Shown here: positions 13,796-24,829 of the stretch, piece by piece | Position numbering within the stretch: the stretch's first letter is position 1 | Layout: each line of letters begins with the position of its first letter | Assembly (NCBI GenBank): GCA_013398175.1 | Contig: VZRZ01003210.1 | Span: 68,736-132,735 of the forward strand | Direction: 5' to 3' | Length of the DNA: 64,000 nucleotides | From: Climacteris rufus | Taxonomy: Eukaryota > Chordata > Aves > Passeriformes > Climacteridae | Notes under the pieces: model-generated | What the model saw: the letters and a program-made list of their open reading frames with translations, nothing else | What the model was told of the DNA's origin: nothing | Database searches by the model: none | Position numbers and translations under genes: made by a program

Positions 13796-15944
13796 ATCTA
13801 AGATAAAATTTTATATTGGCTGATTCCCCTCAGTCTTATGAATGTGCACTTTATTTGTAATATTAATCTGTTCTGGTTCTGTCTCCAAGCACTGAGGTTA
13901 CTTCTGGTTGTGTCAGGAAGTTAAAAGTCCTTCAGCTGGGAGACTTGTGGTAGATCCTTTCTCTCAATATTACTGTTTGTAGAAGATGTTGCTTTACATC
14001 TCTCTCTTCCCCTTATTAAACTAACCAGATGGAGCCTCTCACCTCTGGCAGTGACCATGCCAGCTGGGGAGGTGCTGGGAAGTGCCAGGGCCGTGTGTGG
14101 CAGAGCTCTGAGTCCCTGCATGGACAGAGGTGCCCCGGCTGCCTGGGCCCCGTGGCCGTGTCAGAGCAGCAGCACCCACGGGCGCTGTGCAGCTCTGCCC
14201 CCAGCGTGCTCTGGCTGTCCAGGGAGGAGGCTGCTCTGCCTTCCCAGTGCCTGCTGCTGGCTGAACCATCAACTGCCAGCTCTGATCCCTGCTGGCCTCA
14301 GGGCTGTGTTTGCAGAGCACCGTGAAGCGGCCTCGCTGGGGCCTGTCCTGGGCCGCTCCGGTGACGTTTCTGCTGGGTCTGAGCAGCCTGTGCTGCCTGC
14401 AGGCACTGCAGCAACCTCCACGGTGGGTGGGCAGCAGCAGGGAAGGTGGCCCAGGAGCAGGAGGTGGCCGTGGTGGTGAGGGAGGGGACGGGCACATGGC
14501 CAAGGCCGGGGGCACCGCTGTGCATGGACACCAAGGTTCCTCTCCAGGTTCTGTTTGTGGTGCTCCTTTCAGGGGCCTGGAGAGCCTGAGCCCAAGCAGA
14601 GGATGGTGACTCCCCTGGAGTGAGGGAGATCCTTCAGAAGAGGGGTCCCAGGGTGCCTGGTGAGCACCAGGGGGCTGCTGGGGCACTCATGGCAGGTGCC
14701 TGTCCACAGCCCAGCCCCCTGCCCGGCCACAGATGGATCCCCTCTGGCCCAAGAGTGCGAGTCAGGGCGCTGCTGCCTCCCTGCCCGGCCCTGTCTCCTC
14801 CCCACATCCTGCTCGCTGTGTCTTGGCACCGTGCAGTAGGAAACTCCTGAGCGTTTCCTCTGCAGGGAGCTCCACAAAAACTCTGCAGTTTGAGTCCTGC
14901 CTGAGCCAGGGTGCAGATCAAAGGCCACGCTCCCTGCCCTCAGGTTTGCAGGAGCCCTGGCGTGCTCTGGGCTGTGCCTCAGGACAGGAAGGCGCAGAAC
15001 AGGACGGTGCTGATGCTGAGTGCCACAGGAGGACTTCAGATCCTCCCAGCAGCCATTCTGCTCTGCCCAGGGCCCCCTTCCTGCTCCTCCCTGCCAAGCA
15101 CAGAGGGGCTGTTTAAAAGGCACCCTGCCAGCTCTGAGCTGAGCTGGGAAGAGTTCTCATTGTGTCAGAGTGCATCGATGTGTTCTAATCACTGCTCGTG
15201 CTCAGCAGCAGCAAGGAGAGGCATAAGCAACTGCTCATCTCCTGGCTGGGTGACTGGGTGGCAGCCAGGGGCAACGACAGCTTTTGAAATGGGAGGGAAA
15301 AGCCTGAAATTCCACTGGCAGAGTGTCCTTGGGATGTGACTGTGGCCCAGGTGAAGATTTCTGCTGAGCAGCCTGGGATGCCCCAGAAATCCTGGCAGCG
15401 ATGGCAATGCTGAATGGCAGCAGCTCCCAGTCCCCTCCATATGCAGGCGTGGGAGGCTTGCCCCCTCCTCAGTGGTTACCATATGGCTGGGTTTGAATTT
15501 TTCTAATTCTGTTTATGCTTCCTGAATCTTCATCACTGAGGTGTCTTCAGGACTCTGGTGCAGTGCTGAAAAGAGAGGAGTCTGCTGCGTGGGCATGTCA
15601 TGTACAGGGAGCTGAGTCCTGCATGAGTGTGACCCTCCCCAGCCTGGGATCTTGCATTTGAGCAGCTGCACTGGCTGAGGATCCACTGCTGGTGCACAAA
15701 CCACCTGTGCAGACCAGCAGAGGAGGGCACTTCTGCCCTCAGCTATTGGGAACAGGCTGTTTTTGGAGACCCTGTATAACCAAACTACATGGACTGTGGT
15801 TCTTCTCTGCAATTTCATTTCGCCTAATTTAGTACTCAGAAATGTGTTTAATTAAAAAGTTATTTATATAAACATTTACAGTCAAACAGTGAGGATATTT
15901 GTATTCTGAGCTCTTATATTGATCTTGGGCATTTTTTCTTTCAG
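13796..15944. other. Probable LUZP1 5' intron with a GC-rich block
   Basis: About 14030-15120 is GC-rich with several CpGs and long overlapping open frames on both strands, which is expected from composition and not good evidence of a gene. The last 100 bases become AT-rich and lead into a polypyrimidine tract and acceptor ending at 15944. No exon was recognised. Confidence 0.45.
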
Positions 15945-16050
15945 GGTGAGATTGCCTCCATTCAAAGGAACGATACCATACTGGGAATACACAAGGTGTA
16001 GACTTCACCCAGACTAAGCAAAGCTTTCTTCTAAAAGGAATAAAAGAACC
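15945..16050 (+). other. LUZP1: LUZP1 5' UTR part of the first coding exon
   Basis: A pyrimidine-rich tract ending tttctttcag|g at 15944/15945 is a good acceptor, so the exon begins with 106 nt of untranslated leader. The start codon at 16051 sits in gaaccATGg, with A at -3 and G at +4, a strong Kozak context. This implies at least one further 5' UTR exon upstream. Confidence 0.75.
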
Positions 16051-19000
16051 ATGGCAGAATGTACAGGTTACAAGGAAACCTCCAATAGGCACCTACGTTT
16101 CAAACTGCAGAGCCTCAGCCGCCGCCTCGATGAACTGGAGGAAGCAACCAAAAATCTGCAGAAAGCAGAGGATGAGCTGCTTGAGCTCCAGGACAAAGTT
16201 ATCCAGGCAGAAGGCAGCAACTCCAGCATGCTGGCTGACATTGAGGCCCTGAGGAAAAGAGTGCTGAAGATTGAAGGCAAGGATGAAGAAATTAGGAAGG
16301 CTGAAGAGCTTTGCAGATTAATGAAAGAAAAACTTGAAGAGGAGGAGAGCCTCACTCGAGAGCTGAAGTCAGAAATTGAGCACCTGCAGAGGAGAATGGC
16401 AGAGCTGGAGAAGCTGGAGGAGGCTTTCAGCAGGAGCAAGAACGACTGTACTCAGCTGTGTCTTAGCCTCAATGAAGAAAAGAACTTGACCAAAAAGATA
16501 TCTACAGAATTAGAAATACTCAGAGTGAAAGTGAAAGAGCTGGAAGCATCTGAGGACAGGCTTGATAAAACTGAGCAGAGCTTAACAGGTGAGTTAGAAA
16601 AGCTGAAATCCTTAGCCCTGAGCTTTATCACGGAAAGAAAACTTTTTAATGAAAGAGAAAAGCAAAATGAAAAAATAATCCAGGAGCTAACACAGAAACT
16701 AGAACAAAACAACAAACTAAATAGGGCAGATCAAACTAGAAATGCATCCAACTTGCTAGAAAGGTCATCCAACAATCTCCTGGACAGAAATGATTTGAGA
16801 ATTGAAGATGACTTGACTTCTGCGCTGCCTTCTAAGGAGACCAGGAGGAAGGGAAGTGTGGATTACCTGAAACATGTAGAAAATGAAACCAGGAATAAAT
16901 CAGAAAACCAAAAGAATAAAAACCAGGAAGACAACAAAGTGAAAGATCTCACCCAAGAAATTGAGAAACTTAAAACTCAGATCAAACATTTTGAATCTTT
17001 AGAAGAAGAACTTAAAAAAGTGAGAGCCAAAAACAGTGATCTACAAGACAGTTACTTGAGCGAGCAGAATAAAAACAAACTCTTAACAGGTCAGCTAGAA
17101 GAAATAAAAATGCAAATAAAGAAACAGAAAGATCTGGAGAATGGAGAAGTTGAAAATGAAGACACAAGCTTTTCTAGCAGGGGAAAACATGACAGACCTA
17201 AGTACAGAGGTGTCCTGGCTGATTTGGCAGCTGCCAAGCACAAGCCAAGGGAGCTCTCGCCGCAGCAGCGCCGGGACCGAGCGCGGAACAGAGACTTCTC
17301 TGGCAGCAGCGACAGCCACGGCCACAGTGCTAAGAGGGTGCCCAGCCCAAGCCTGATGAACAGAAAAGCAGGGAAAGCATCTGCTGCCTCTGCCCTTTCA
17401 GACACTGCTGTCACAGATACAAGAAGACTGGAAGAGAAATCGGCGGTTTCCACTGTTCCTTCTGGTCAGAAGGAAGGCTGCACCACGCAGCACGAGGGGA
17501 AGAGGTGCAAAGAGCAGCCGTCTGTGCTCAGCCGCTATCCTCCTGCAGCCCAGGAGCAGAAGGCCTGGAAAGCACCTTCCAAACCTCTTGGTGACACAGG
17601 CCTGAGATCCAAGGCTGAAAAGCCCTCTCAGGTGCTCCGTGGCAGCTGCCCAAACGGTGCTGATACACGGGATGAGAAGCCAAGCAAAGCAGAATCAGTG
17701 GTTCCTTTGGCTGAGAAGCTGAAAACAAGCCAGGCTGAAGTCAGTGACTGCCTGGGGGACACGCAGCTCACAAGGGGTAACCACAGCTCTGCCAATGGCA
17801 CAGCCTCAGCATACAGGTACCATGTGTCCCCCAGCGTGGCAGCCTCAGACTCTGCTGGCTCGAAAGTAGAAGCAGCAAACACTTTTGCTGCATCACACAG
17901 ACAGCCCTCAGAGGGGAGGGCTAAAAGGGCAATAATCTCCCAGGAAAAAGAAGCTGCAGACACATCACTTGAAAGTATGAAGCTTTCAACGCTAACAAAG
18001 CGTTCCCATCACTCCAGGAGCCAGGAAGACATTCTGCAGATTCTCACAGGTCTTGATAAAGAAGACACAGAGCAGTCTTCAAGTTCAGCAACAGATGTAA
18101 ATGTGGGTTTGAAAACTGACTCCAAAACCATCCAGAGTAACCAGGAAAAACTTAATTCAGATGAAGAATCAGGAAGAGGCAAAAAAACGACCACTCAGTC
18201 AGATTTTGAGACGAGAAAGAAAGTCAGTTCGAAGCAGTTCTCCAATTCTAGGGGAGTTTTTAGAGCATCACTTTTTGAAAATGACAAAAACACTGTAAAT
18301 GATGAAGACTCTACCAAGTGCATAAAACCATCAGATGCCAGCACTGGAGGATTGAAGTCCAGAAGGTCGTTCAGCCCGAGAGAAGCTCTGAGATCAAAAG
18401 CCATCATTAAACCTGCAATTGTTGAGAAGGATATGAAGGCAATCATGGGAGGGACTGTTTCAGAGGCAGAGTCAGAAAAACAGAAGTCTGTTTTTAAAAT
18501 GGTAACGAATAAAATGACAAGCAGCATCACAATCTTTCCTTCTGAGCCAACAGCTCCAAGGACCAGTGCAGACACAGCAGCAAAGGAAAGGCACGTTACC
18601 ACCAGCAACATCAGGGTTGCTTCAAACGAGCCTTCAGCATCAGTAACAAACAATCTCCCTACGCCCTTTGAGATCTCAATTAACAAAAGTGCTCTGAAAT
18701 TATCTGAGACAGACAGAAGTGGAGAGGCAGCACCAAGAAGTAAAGCTGAAACAGTGGTGTCCAGAAGCAGCATTATGCTAAAGACTTCAGAACTCACAGA
18801 GAGGAACAGCGAGACACCCTCAGAGACAACGAGCTGGAAGAGCCACGGCGCGCCAGACGCGGCTTCATGCGAAGCGAAGCACGTCACTGTGAGAAGCTCC
18901 TGGAGAACCAGACAAGGCCTACATTCCCTGGAGGACTCTCCAACCAAAGTGGACAAAAGTGCAGCTTCCAGTGCTACAAACTTGTGTAGGTCCTCAGTGG

Positions 19001-19209
19001 ACCTTTTAGAAGCGGAAGGGACTGGTTCAAGAGCAGACTCCCTGGAGCAGACCTCAGCAAGGACGAGTGCCACGGCGAACTCTTGGGGTGCCCCTGAGCT
19101 GGGCTCCCGAAGGACCAAAAGTAACTTAAGTGCATCTGAGCTGGTGACTCGCAGAAGCTACACCAGTGACCCTACAGCAGCTGCTGCTTGGCAGAGGACC
19201 ACACTACCT
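16051..19209 (+). CDS. LUZP1: LUZP1 large coding exon (residues 1-1053)
   Basis: The exon encodes nearly the whole protein. Residues about 14-226 form a long charged coiled coil with leucine heptads (the leucine-zipper region). A second coiled coil spans about 295-370. Everything after is Ser/Thr/Lys-rich and probably disordered, with conserved islands: SRYPPAAQE near 494, SPREALRSKAIIKP near 775 and HVTVR near 944. The N-terminus MAECTGYKE and the RHLRFKLQSLSRRLDELEEA block match mammalian LUZP1 from memory. The exon ends cct|gtaagt, a consensus donor in phase 0. Without splicing the frame continues 18 codons and stops at 19266. A large antisense open frame (18195-19118) is a shadow of this exon. 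Confidence 0.97.
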
Positions 19210-22200
19210 GTAAGTATCCTGTGTTCAACACTCTCACTTGGTGAGGTTTCCCGAGTTGCCTGTTAGTTGTAGGATGCGTGATCTGAAATTCTTACAGCTC
19301 ATTTCCTAAGTGCTGCCTCGCCCAGCTCTTGCACTCTTCCTTCAGTGCAGCATCTCATATGTGCACTACCAAATTTAGCCTTGTTGAAATGAGATCCATC
19401 TGCTTGGATCTTGTGAAGCCATATGAAGAACTATGTAGTAGCATCAGAGTAGGCACAGCCACAGCTTAAGTAGGACGTGGTATGCTTGTCAGAGTGACTT
19501 TGTGTGGCATTCTCCATTTGGAGTAGCAATGAAAAAATGATGGAAATGAGCAGATTTGGGTGGGGTCGTGCCTGAGGCAGGGCTGTAGCTTTAATGGCAG
19601 TTGTAGAGAGATAGACAGAGCTCCTTTTGGTAAGAGCTTCATGGTTTTCTCAGGTGAAAGCAGACTCTGGTGTGGACAAGCTTCCCGGGCATCTCCTAAG
19701 CAGCTGGATGGTGGCTGGCAACACAAGGCTGCTCCCTCCTTGGTCTGTGTCAATGTTCCACCTGAAAAGGAGCAAGAGGCACAAGGATGGCTGCACTCTA
19801 TTCCTGTTCTTTGACTGGTACCAGTGAGGGGTCCCTCCAAGCAGGGACACAGGCAGACAGCTGCTCTGCTGAGCTGTGCTGGCCACTGGAGCTGCAGGCT
19901 CTGGCAGATTTCAAATGAGCTCGCTGACAGCAAGTGCCCTTTTGGCCATTGAACTCCACACTGGTTCCTTCCTGCTGCAGCTCCTGCCTCTGCTGTGCAT
20001 TTAGCACTGAGCAGCTGCTGCTGCTGCCAAGCTGCAGGAGGAACCCAGCTGGATAATCTGGGCTGGTGGCAGAGGGGATGGATTCATAATTCAGTGACTC
20101 TGGCATTGCCAAAGATGAACCAGTGGAGATGGGAAAGGAGTTTTACCTTTACAAAACTTCTCTTCCACTTCTCTGTCTCTGAGAAGCACAGAACTTGCAC
20201 TGAGCTTTGCAGAGTCTGTTGCCTGGTATTACAAAGCACAGGCTGGCCTTCCAGCTCCATGTGAACACCCAGAATACATTGTCTCCCTGGCCAGGGTGGG
20301 TCTCAGGCAATCTGCACTGCTCATTCATGTATCCAAGCAGAGCTGATATGATTGAAGTTGTCCTTTTGCATAACAGCAGCTTATGTGCTTGGGAAATGAG
20401 AGATGCATTCCTAGGCTGTCCTTTATCCCAGAGTTTGCATTCACAGCACCCACAGCCTTGACTCTCACAACTGAAGCAGTCTCTGCTTACCACTGGGTTC
20501 ATGTGTGGTTGGTTTTGGAGCCCTAAAGAGTGGACACTCATGGATTTCTTTTCAATCTTCCTCCTGGCAGCCCACCCAGGGTGGAGTGTAGCTCTGCAGT
20601 GCGTTCTGCAGGTGCTCTCAAGGTCACTGTCACATCAAATTTGCCAGCTCTGCAGTGTGCCTTCACAGCAGCTGACCTGTACCTGACAGTCCAACCTCAT
20701 CTCTGCCTGCTCAACCCAAGCACAGCCAGGATTAGCTCTCCTTGTCAGGAGTGACTGCATGCTTCCTTCACACAGGACTGTTAAGGTTGAGCTCAGTGTC
20801 TCTCTCTGCATCATCCTTTGCAATAAAATCACCCTTGACACGGTCACAAACCTGACTTCTAGGTCACAGATTAAGTGTACTTTTAGCTTGTAAATGGGGA
20901 CTATGAAGTGAACCTAAAAGACTGCAGATATATAGAGGTACTACATATAGCAAATTGCATGTATTTGGCAACTTAAACTGTTGCATATGCCCTTGGGAAA
21001 AAACCCTTTGAAGGGTATCTTCAGTCTGATAATGTGTGTCATATCACAGCAGTTTGTTTCTGCTGGGATCTGTGTTTCAGTTAAAGATGTAGCTGTTTTC
21101 TCTGGCAGGAGGCTGGGCACTGAGCTCTCCTGTGAAGGCACCACTGTCCCCTCTTTCCAGCTCCACTATCCACAGTCTGCAATTCCCTGAAGAATCTTAT
21201 TTGGGAAACGCAGGATCCATGCTGGTTTTGCCAAAATCCATCTTCCTCTCCTCCATTGCAACCTTCCCTTTGTGTATTGCTGAGGTAGCAAATGTCTCTA
21301 ATGAAGCTACAGGAGGTATTGGCTCTTTGTAATGCTCCAGAAGCAGCAGCTCGTTGGGATGCTGCTCTGGGAGCCCTGGGGAGCAGGAGCTGCTGATGGC
21401 TGGGTGGTGTTGCAGCTTGGGGACAGCTCCCTGTGCTGCTGGCTCAGGCTCCCTGTGCTGCTGGCAGCCTCCTCAGGCTCCCTGTGCAGCCTCCTCAGGC
21501 TCCCTGTGCTGCTGGCTCAGGCTCCCTAAGCACCTGGGGCAAGGCAAGCCCTGGAGCAGCCACTCTGCTGTTTTGTGTAGTGGAGTCTGTGTTTCTCTGG
21601 TGGGATGTTTGACTGATGAAAATGAGTGCCAATGTGCTGGCAGGCAGGGAGCAGGTGACCAGCAGCAATGTCAGAGAGTGCACAGTTTTCTTATGCCTAT
21701 GACAGGAGCTGGGCTGTCTGCTGCATAAATTTGGCAAAATCCTAAAGGTAGGCTTGTCTTCTAGGGAAGCCTCATCCCTTCTGATGGGTGCATCTCCTTC
21801 ATGCACCAGTGTCCAGGGATGTGCTGCCTCTGGCTCCTTCTCTCCCCTGCTTTTGGGACTGATGTACAGTGCATCTGTGCTGGGTTGGCCCTGGCATCCT
21901 ACCAAAGCCCCTCTATCACTCCTCTCCATAACTGGAAAGGGGAGAGAAAATACAATTCACTCATAGATCACTCATAGATTACTGTCACCAGCAAGACAGA
22001 CTTGACTTGGCTAAATTAATTGAATTTATTACCAGTCAAAATCAGAGCAGGATCATGAGAAGTAGAACAATTTTACAAACAGCTTCCCCCTACCCGGTCT
22101 CTACCTCCTCAGCCCCAGTGCAGGGAGATGAGAACGGGGGCTGTGCTCTGCTCATTACACATTGTTTCTGCTGCTGCCTGGGGAGAGGAGTCCTTCCCCT

Positions 22201-24829
22201 GCTTCAGCAGGGATTCCTCCCACAGGAGACAGTTCTCCATGAACTTCTCCAGCATGAGTGTTTCCCACAGGCTACAGTTCCTCATGAACTGCTCCAGCAT
22301 GGGTGGGTCACTGTTCCATGGGCTGCAGTCCCTCAGGAACAGGCTGCTCCACTGTGGGTCCCCCAGGGGGTCACAAATCTCACTGCTAAAGCTGTTCCAG
22401 CGTGGGCTCCTCTCTCCATGGGTCCACAGGTCCCTGCCAGGTTCCAGTGTGGGCTTTCCATGGAGTCCCAGCCTCCTTTGGGCATCCCCTGCCTGTGGGG
22501 CTGCTCCACAGGCTGCAGGTGCCTCTCAGCACTCCTGTGGGCCTCTGCAGGCTGGGGAATCTCAGCTCTGGCTGCCTGAACTCCTGCATCTCCTGCACTG
22601 ACCCTGGTGTCTGCAGAGCTGTTCCTCTCATATTCTCACTCCTCTCTTTCCTGCCTGCAGTTACTTCTGTGCAATAACTTTCTTTCCTTCTTAAATATCA
22701 CAGAGATGCTGCTGCCTTCGGCTCTGAGGGACATGGGGGAAGTTTTTAGCAGCTTCTCACAGAAGCCACACTGGTAGCTCTCCCCCACACTACCAAAACC
22801 TTGCCACACAAACCCAGTGCAGTATCTATCACCATTTCTGCTGACTCCACATAAGCTTCTACTTAAGCAGCCAGCCCCACCACAGCAGTGGTTTCATCTT
22901 TGCTTGGACCTCAGTAATTTTGTCCAAGGGATCTGTTCTGCTTTGTGACTGTGCACCCTGGATGGTTTTTGAGAAAGAATCTTTATGAAACAGCACATAA
23001 ATGAGGCCATACCAGAGCTGGCCTGGTGGCTTAAGTCCCTCCTTGCCAAAGGGACTCCAGCCAGCACCTTACACTGCAAACCCAGGACCAGGACCCCAAT
23101 GCTGTTCCAGACCCTTCACACTCCCTGGGTCCCAACCTTTTTTATTTTCCCTCACACAGGATGAAAGCAAGGATTTTGTGAGCAGTCCCAGAAGGAAGCA
23201 GTACGGCTCTTCTGAGTACCTGCTGCAGGCTGACAGCCCGGGGAGGAGGACAGGCAGCAGGGTGGAGCTGCAGGACCCCCAGTCCAGCTGCCCTGCAGCC
23301 CCAGCTCTGCAGGCAGAGGAGCAGGTATGTGAGGGAGGTGCTTACAAGGCCAGAACCCAGCATCTGAACAGATCCCCAGTAAGCCAGCCCAGAGAAGCTG
23401 TCCTGAAAGTCTCCTCTCTCGTAGGAGAAATGCAGTCTGAAGTTAGCGCTTCCCGGGGGTGGAGAGGCTGCTGTATTTTCTGCTATAGACTTGTTTCTGC
23501 TAGCTTATGGCTAAAAACACTCCTTGAGGACTAGGAGGCACTGGATCTAGTCATCCTCTGAGTATGGGAGGCAATCAGGGATAAATATTTATAAGACAAA
23601 AGCAGAGTCCCTGCTTCAGCTGGCAGCTGTACTACTGGAGTGTTTCTCTGCTGTTACATACCTGCTGCCTGCCACCTAAAACATATCTTTCTGGACACAG
23701 AAAGAAGTGGAAAATGGCCCACATTATAGCGACTGTGACTTATTGCTTGAAATATGAAAAAAATGTGTATTTCAGCCTCTTCACAGGGGTTCCTTCTGAG
23801 GATATAGGGGTCCAGGCAGAATTCTCAGCTGCACAGCCACGCTTATGTCTGTACAGAAGATTTCCTTTTTCTCCTGGCATTCCCCCTTGGCTTGTTCAGC
23901 TGCCCAAAACAAAGTGCATCTTTCCATTTATGGATCATCCACAGCAGGAAATACTTAAGATCCCAAACCTGTCACCAGTGTATGTCACTGGACATGCACA
24001 GGAGTTGCTGAGTCTTGCTATAAGAGCAGCAGCACTGCAGCAAGGCAGAGTGCCCTGCAGAGTCACACCTCATGGTGAGTGGCACAGAATGAAGCTCCCA
24101 GAGGGCCATGGTCCCAGCTGAGCTTTGCAGACTGCTGTTTAAAGGAAGGTTGTGTTTGCATCACAGTAGTGAACTGGCACTGTCCTTGTTGGTAGCTAAG
24201 GAAAGAGTCAACCCAGCAAAGCTCTGTGTGGTCACCAAGAGGTGTGACCCACAGTGACATTCATCTGGCCAGGGGCAGAGTCCTGTGTGTGAGGCTGTGC
24301 TGTGCCTCCTTTGCACAGACTGAGTCAACAGCAAAACAAAACTTGGGTGAAGTCATCCCTGTAACAGGCAGACCATCATCTGGGTCTTCTGTCTTGCCCA
24401 GACCTCCCCAGCTGTAGCAGGAGCCCAAACACGACACAAGGTGTGCTCTGATGTTAGAGCAGCTCCAGCTCCTCTGCTGTCAGCTGTTCTGCATCCCAAT
24501 TCCAGGACCCACTGCTGGCTGTGGGAATGGGCACATTACAGCCTGAAAAAAGCTCATAACCTCAGCCTGGGTGAGGCAGGACCAGGTCCCCCTGCTTTGG
24601 GCTTTCTCCCAGCTGACACAGCCTTGGCTTCCAAACTCATCCTGTGACTGCTGTGCCCTGCCCCAGCACGGGACTGTGATCCTGGAGGGGTTTGGGCTGG
24701 CTGCCAAGGGCAGTGGCAGTCCCTGTGCAGGGGCAGGAGTGCTGCAGGGCTCTGTGCTCTGGCTGCTGTGTGATGCTCTGGCCTCTCTTGCAGGGTGCCC
24801 CCCGCGCCGGCCGGAGCTCTCGGCGATGA
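16051..24829 (+). CDS. LUZP1: LUZP1, leucine zipper protein 1 (gene model, spliced CDS)
   Basis: LUZP1 is a coiled-coil protein known to associate with actin filaments, centrosome and basal body, and midbody, to restrain primary cilium formation, and to be needed for neural tube closure. The model joins 16051-19209, 23160-23324 and 24794-24829: 1053 + 55 + 11 codons plus stop, about 1119 residues against 1076 in human as I recall. Identification rests on the N-terminal half, which is near-identical to mammalian LUZP1. Both joins are in phase 0. The first two exons are the only reading of that join without stops; the terminal exon is tentative. LUZP1 converges on KDM1A, the same neighbour order I recall for human. 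An intron-retaining form would stop at 19266. Confidence 0.85.
19210..21875 (+). other. LUZP1: LUZP1 intron after the large exon, first part
   Basis: No exon was recognised. Apart from the CAGGCTCCCTGTGCTGCTGG-type short repeats at about 21426-21528 the sequence looks like ordinary intron. Confidence 0.5.
21426..21528. repeat. Imperfect GC-rich tandem repeat
   Basis: Four to five degenerate copies of a roughly 20-bp unit (caggctccctgtgctgctgg and shortened forms) within the LUZP1 intron. Confidence 0.7.
21876..22821 (-). mobile_element. Solo LTR of an avian endogenous retrovirus
   Basis: About 946 bp with TG...CA ends on the - strand. It contains the features of a common avian LTR: a start like tgcactgggtttgtgtggcaa, a run about leaving 'acttcccccatgtcc', a 'tatttaagaagg' promoter-like stretch, a chain of degenerate 'ctgctccagcatg' subrepeats, and a poly(A) signal at 22025-22030. 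The end resembles the familiar '...gccagggccaacccagcaca'. Flanking pentamers gcatc (21871-21875) and gtatc (22822-22826) differ at one base, consistent with an aged 5-bp target duplication, which suggests an ERVL-like family. No internal retroviral genes are present, so it arose by LTR-LTR recombination. It lies antisense to LUZP1 inside its intron. Confidence 0.8.
22822..23159 (+). other. LUZP1: LUZP1 intron, part after the LTR
   Basis: Ordinary sequence ending in a pyrimidine-rich tract ttttttattttccctcacacag, a good acceptor whose AG is at 23158-23159. Confidence 0.55.
23160..23324 (+). CDS. LUZP1: LUZP1 second coding exon (55 codons)
   Basis: The exon starts after tttccctcacacag and ends gaggagcag|gtatgtgag, both good splice sites. 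Its 165 nt are open only in phase 0 (the other two phases hit stops at once), which is exactly the phase left by the large exon. The peptide begins DESKDFVSSPRRKQYGSSEY and is Ser/Arg/Gln-rich with no known domain. I cannot align it convincingly to the human C-terminus, so homology is inferred from phase and position. A second donor 63 nt downstream (cccca|gtaagc) would also be in phase 0. Confidence 0.65.
23325..24793 (+). other. LUZP1: LUZP1 intron
   Basis: No recognisable element. It ends ctggcctctcttgcag, a strong acceptor. Confidence 0.5.
24794..24829 (+). CDS. LUZP1: LUZP1 candidate terminal coding exon (11 codons and stop)
   Basis: After the acceptor at 24792-24793, phase 0 gives GAPRAGRSSRR and a TGA at 24827-24829. 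The segment is CpG-rich, unlike its flanks, which fits a conserved exon. Frame is the problem: phase 1 stays open to a possible donor at 24853/24854, and phase 2 gives about 20 residues ending in a stop with some resemblance to the ELRP-type tail of mammalian LUZP1 as I recall it. Treat the exact C-terminus as unresolved. Confidence 0.4.
   Translation, partial: GAPRAGRSSRR

Noticed and set aside
14039..14686. 215-codon Pro-rich open frame on the - strand
   Set aside because: High GC removes stops on both strands here; no homology, no splice or codon signature.
18195..19118. 307-codon open frame on the - strand
   Set aside because: Fully antisense to the LUZP1 coding exon; its Leu/Ser/Val-rich content is what the complement of Ser/Lys/Glu codons gives.
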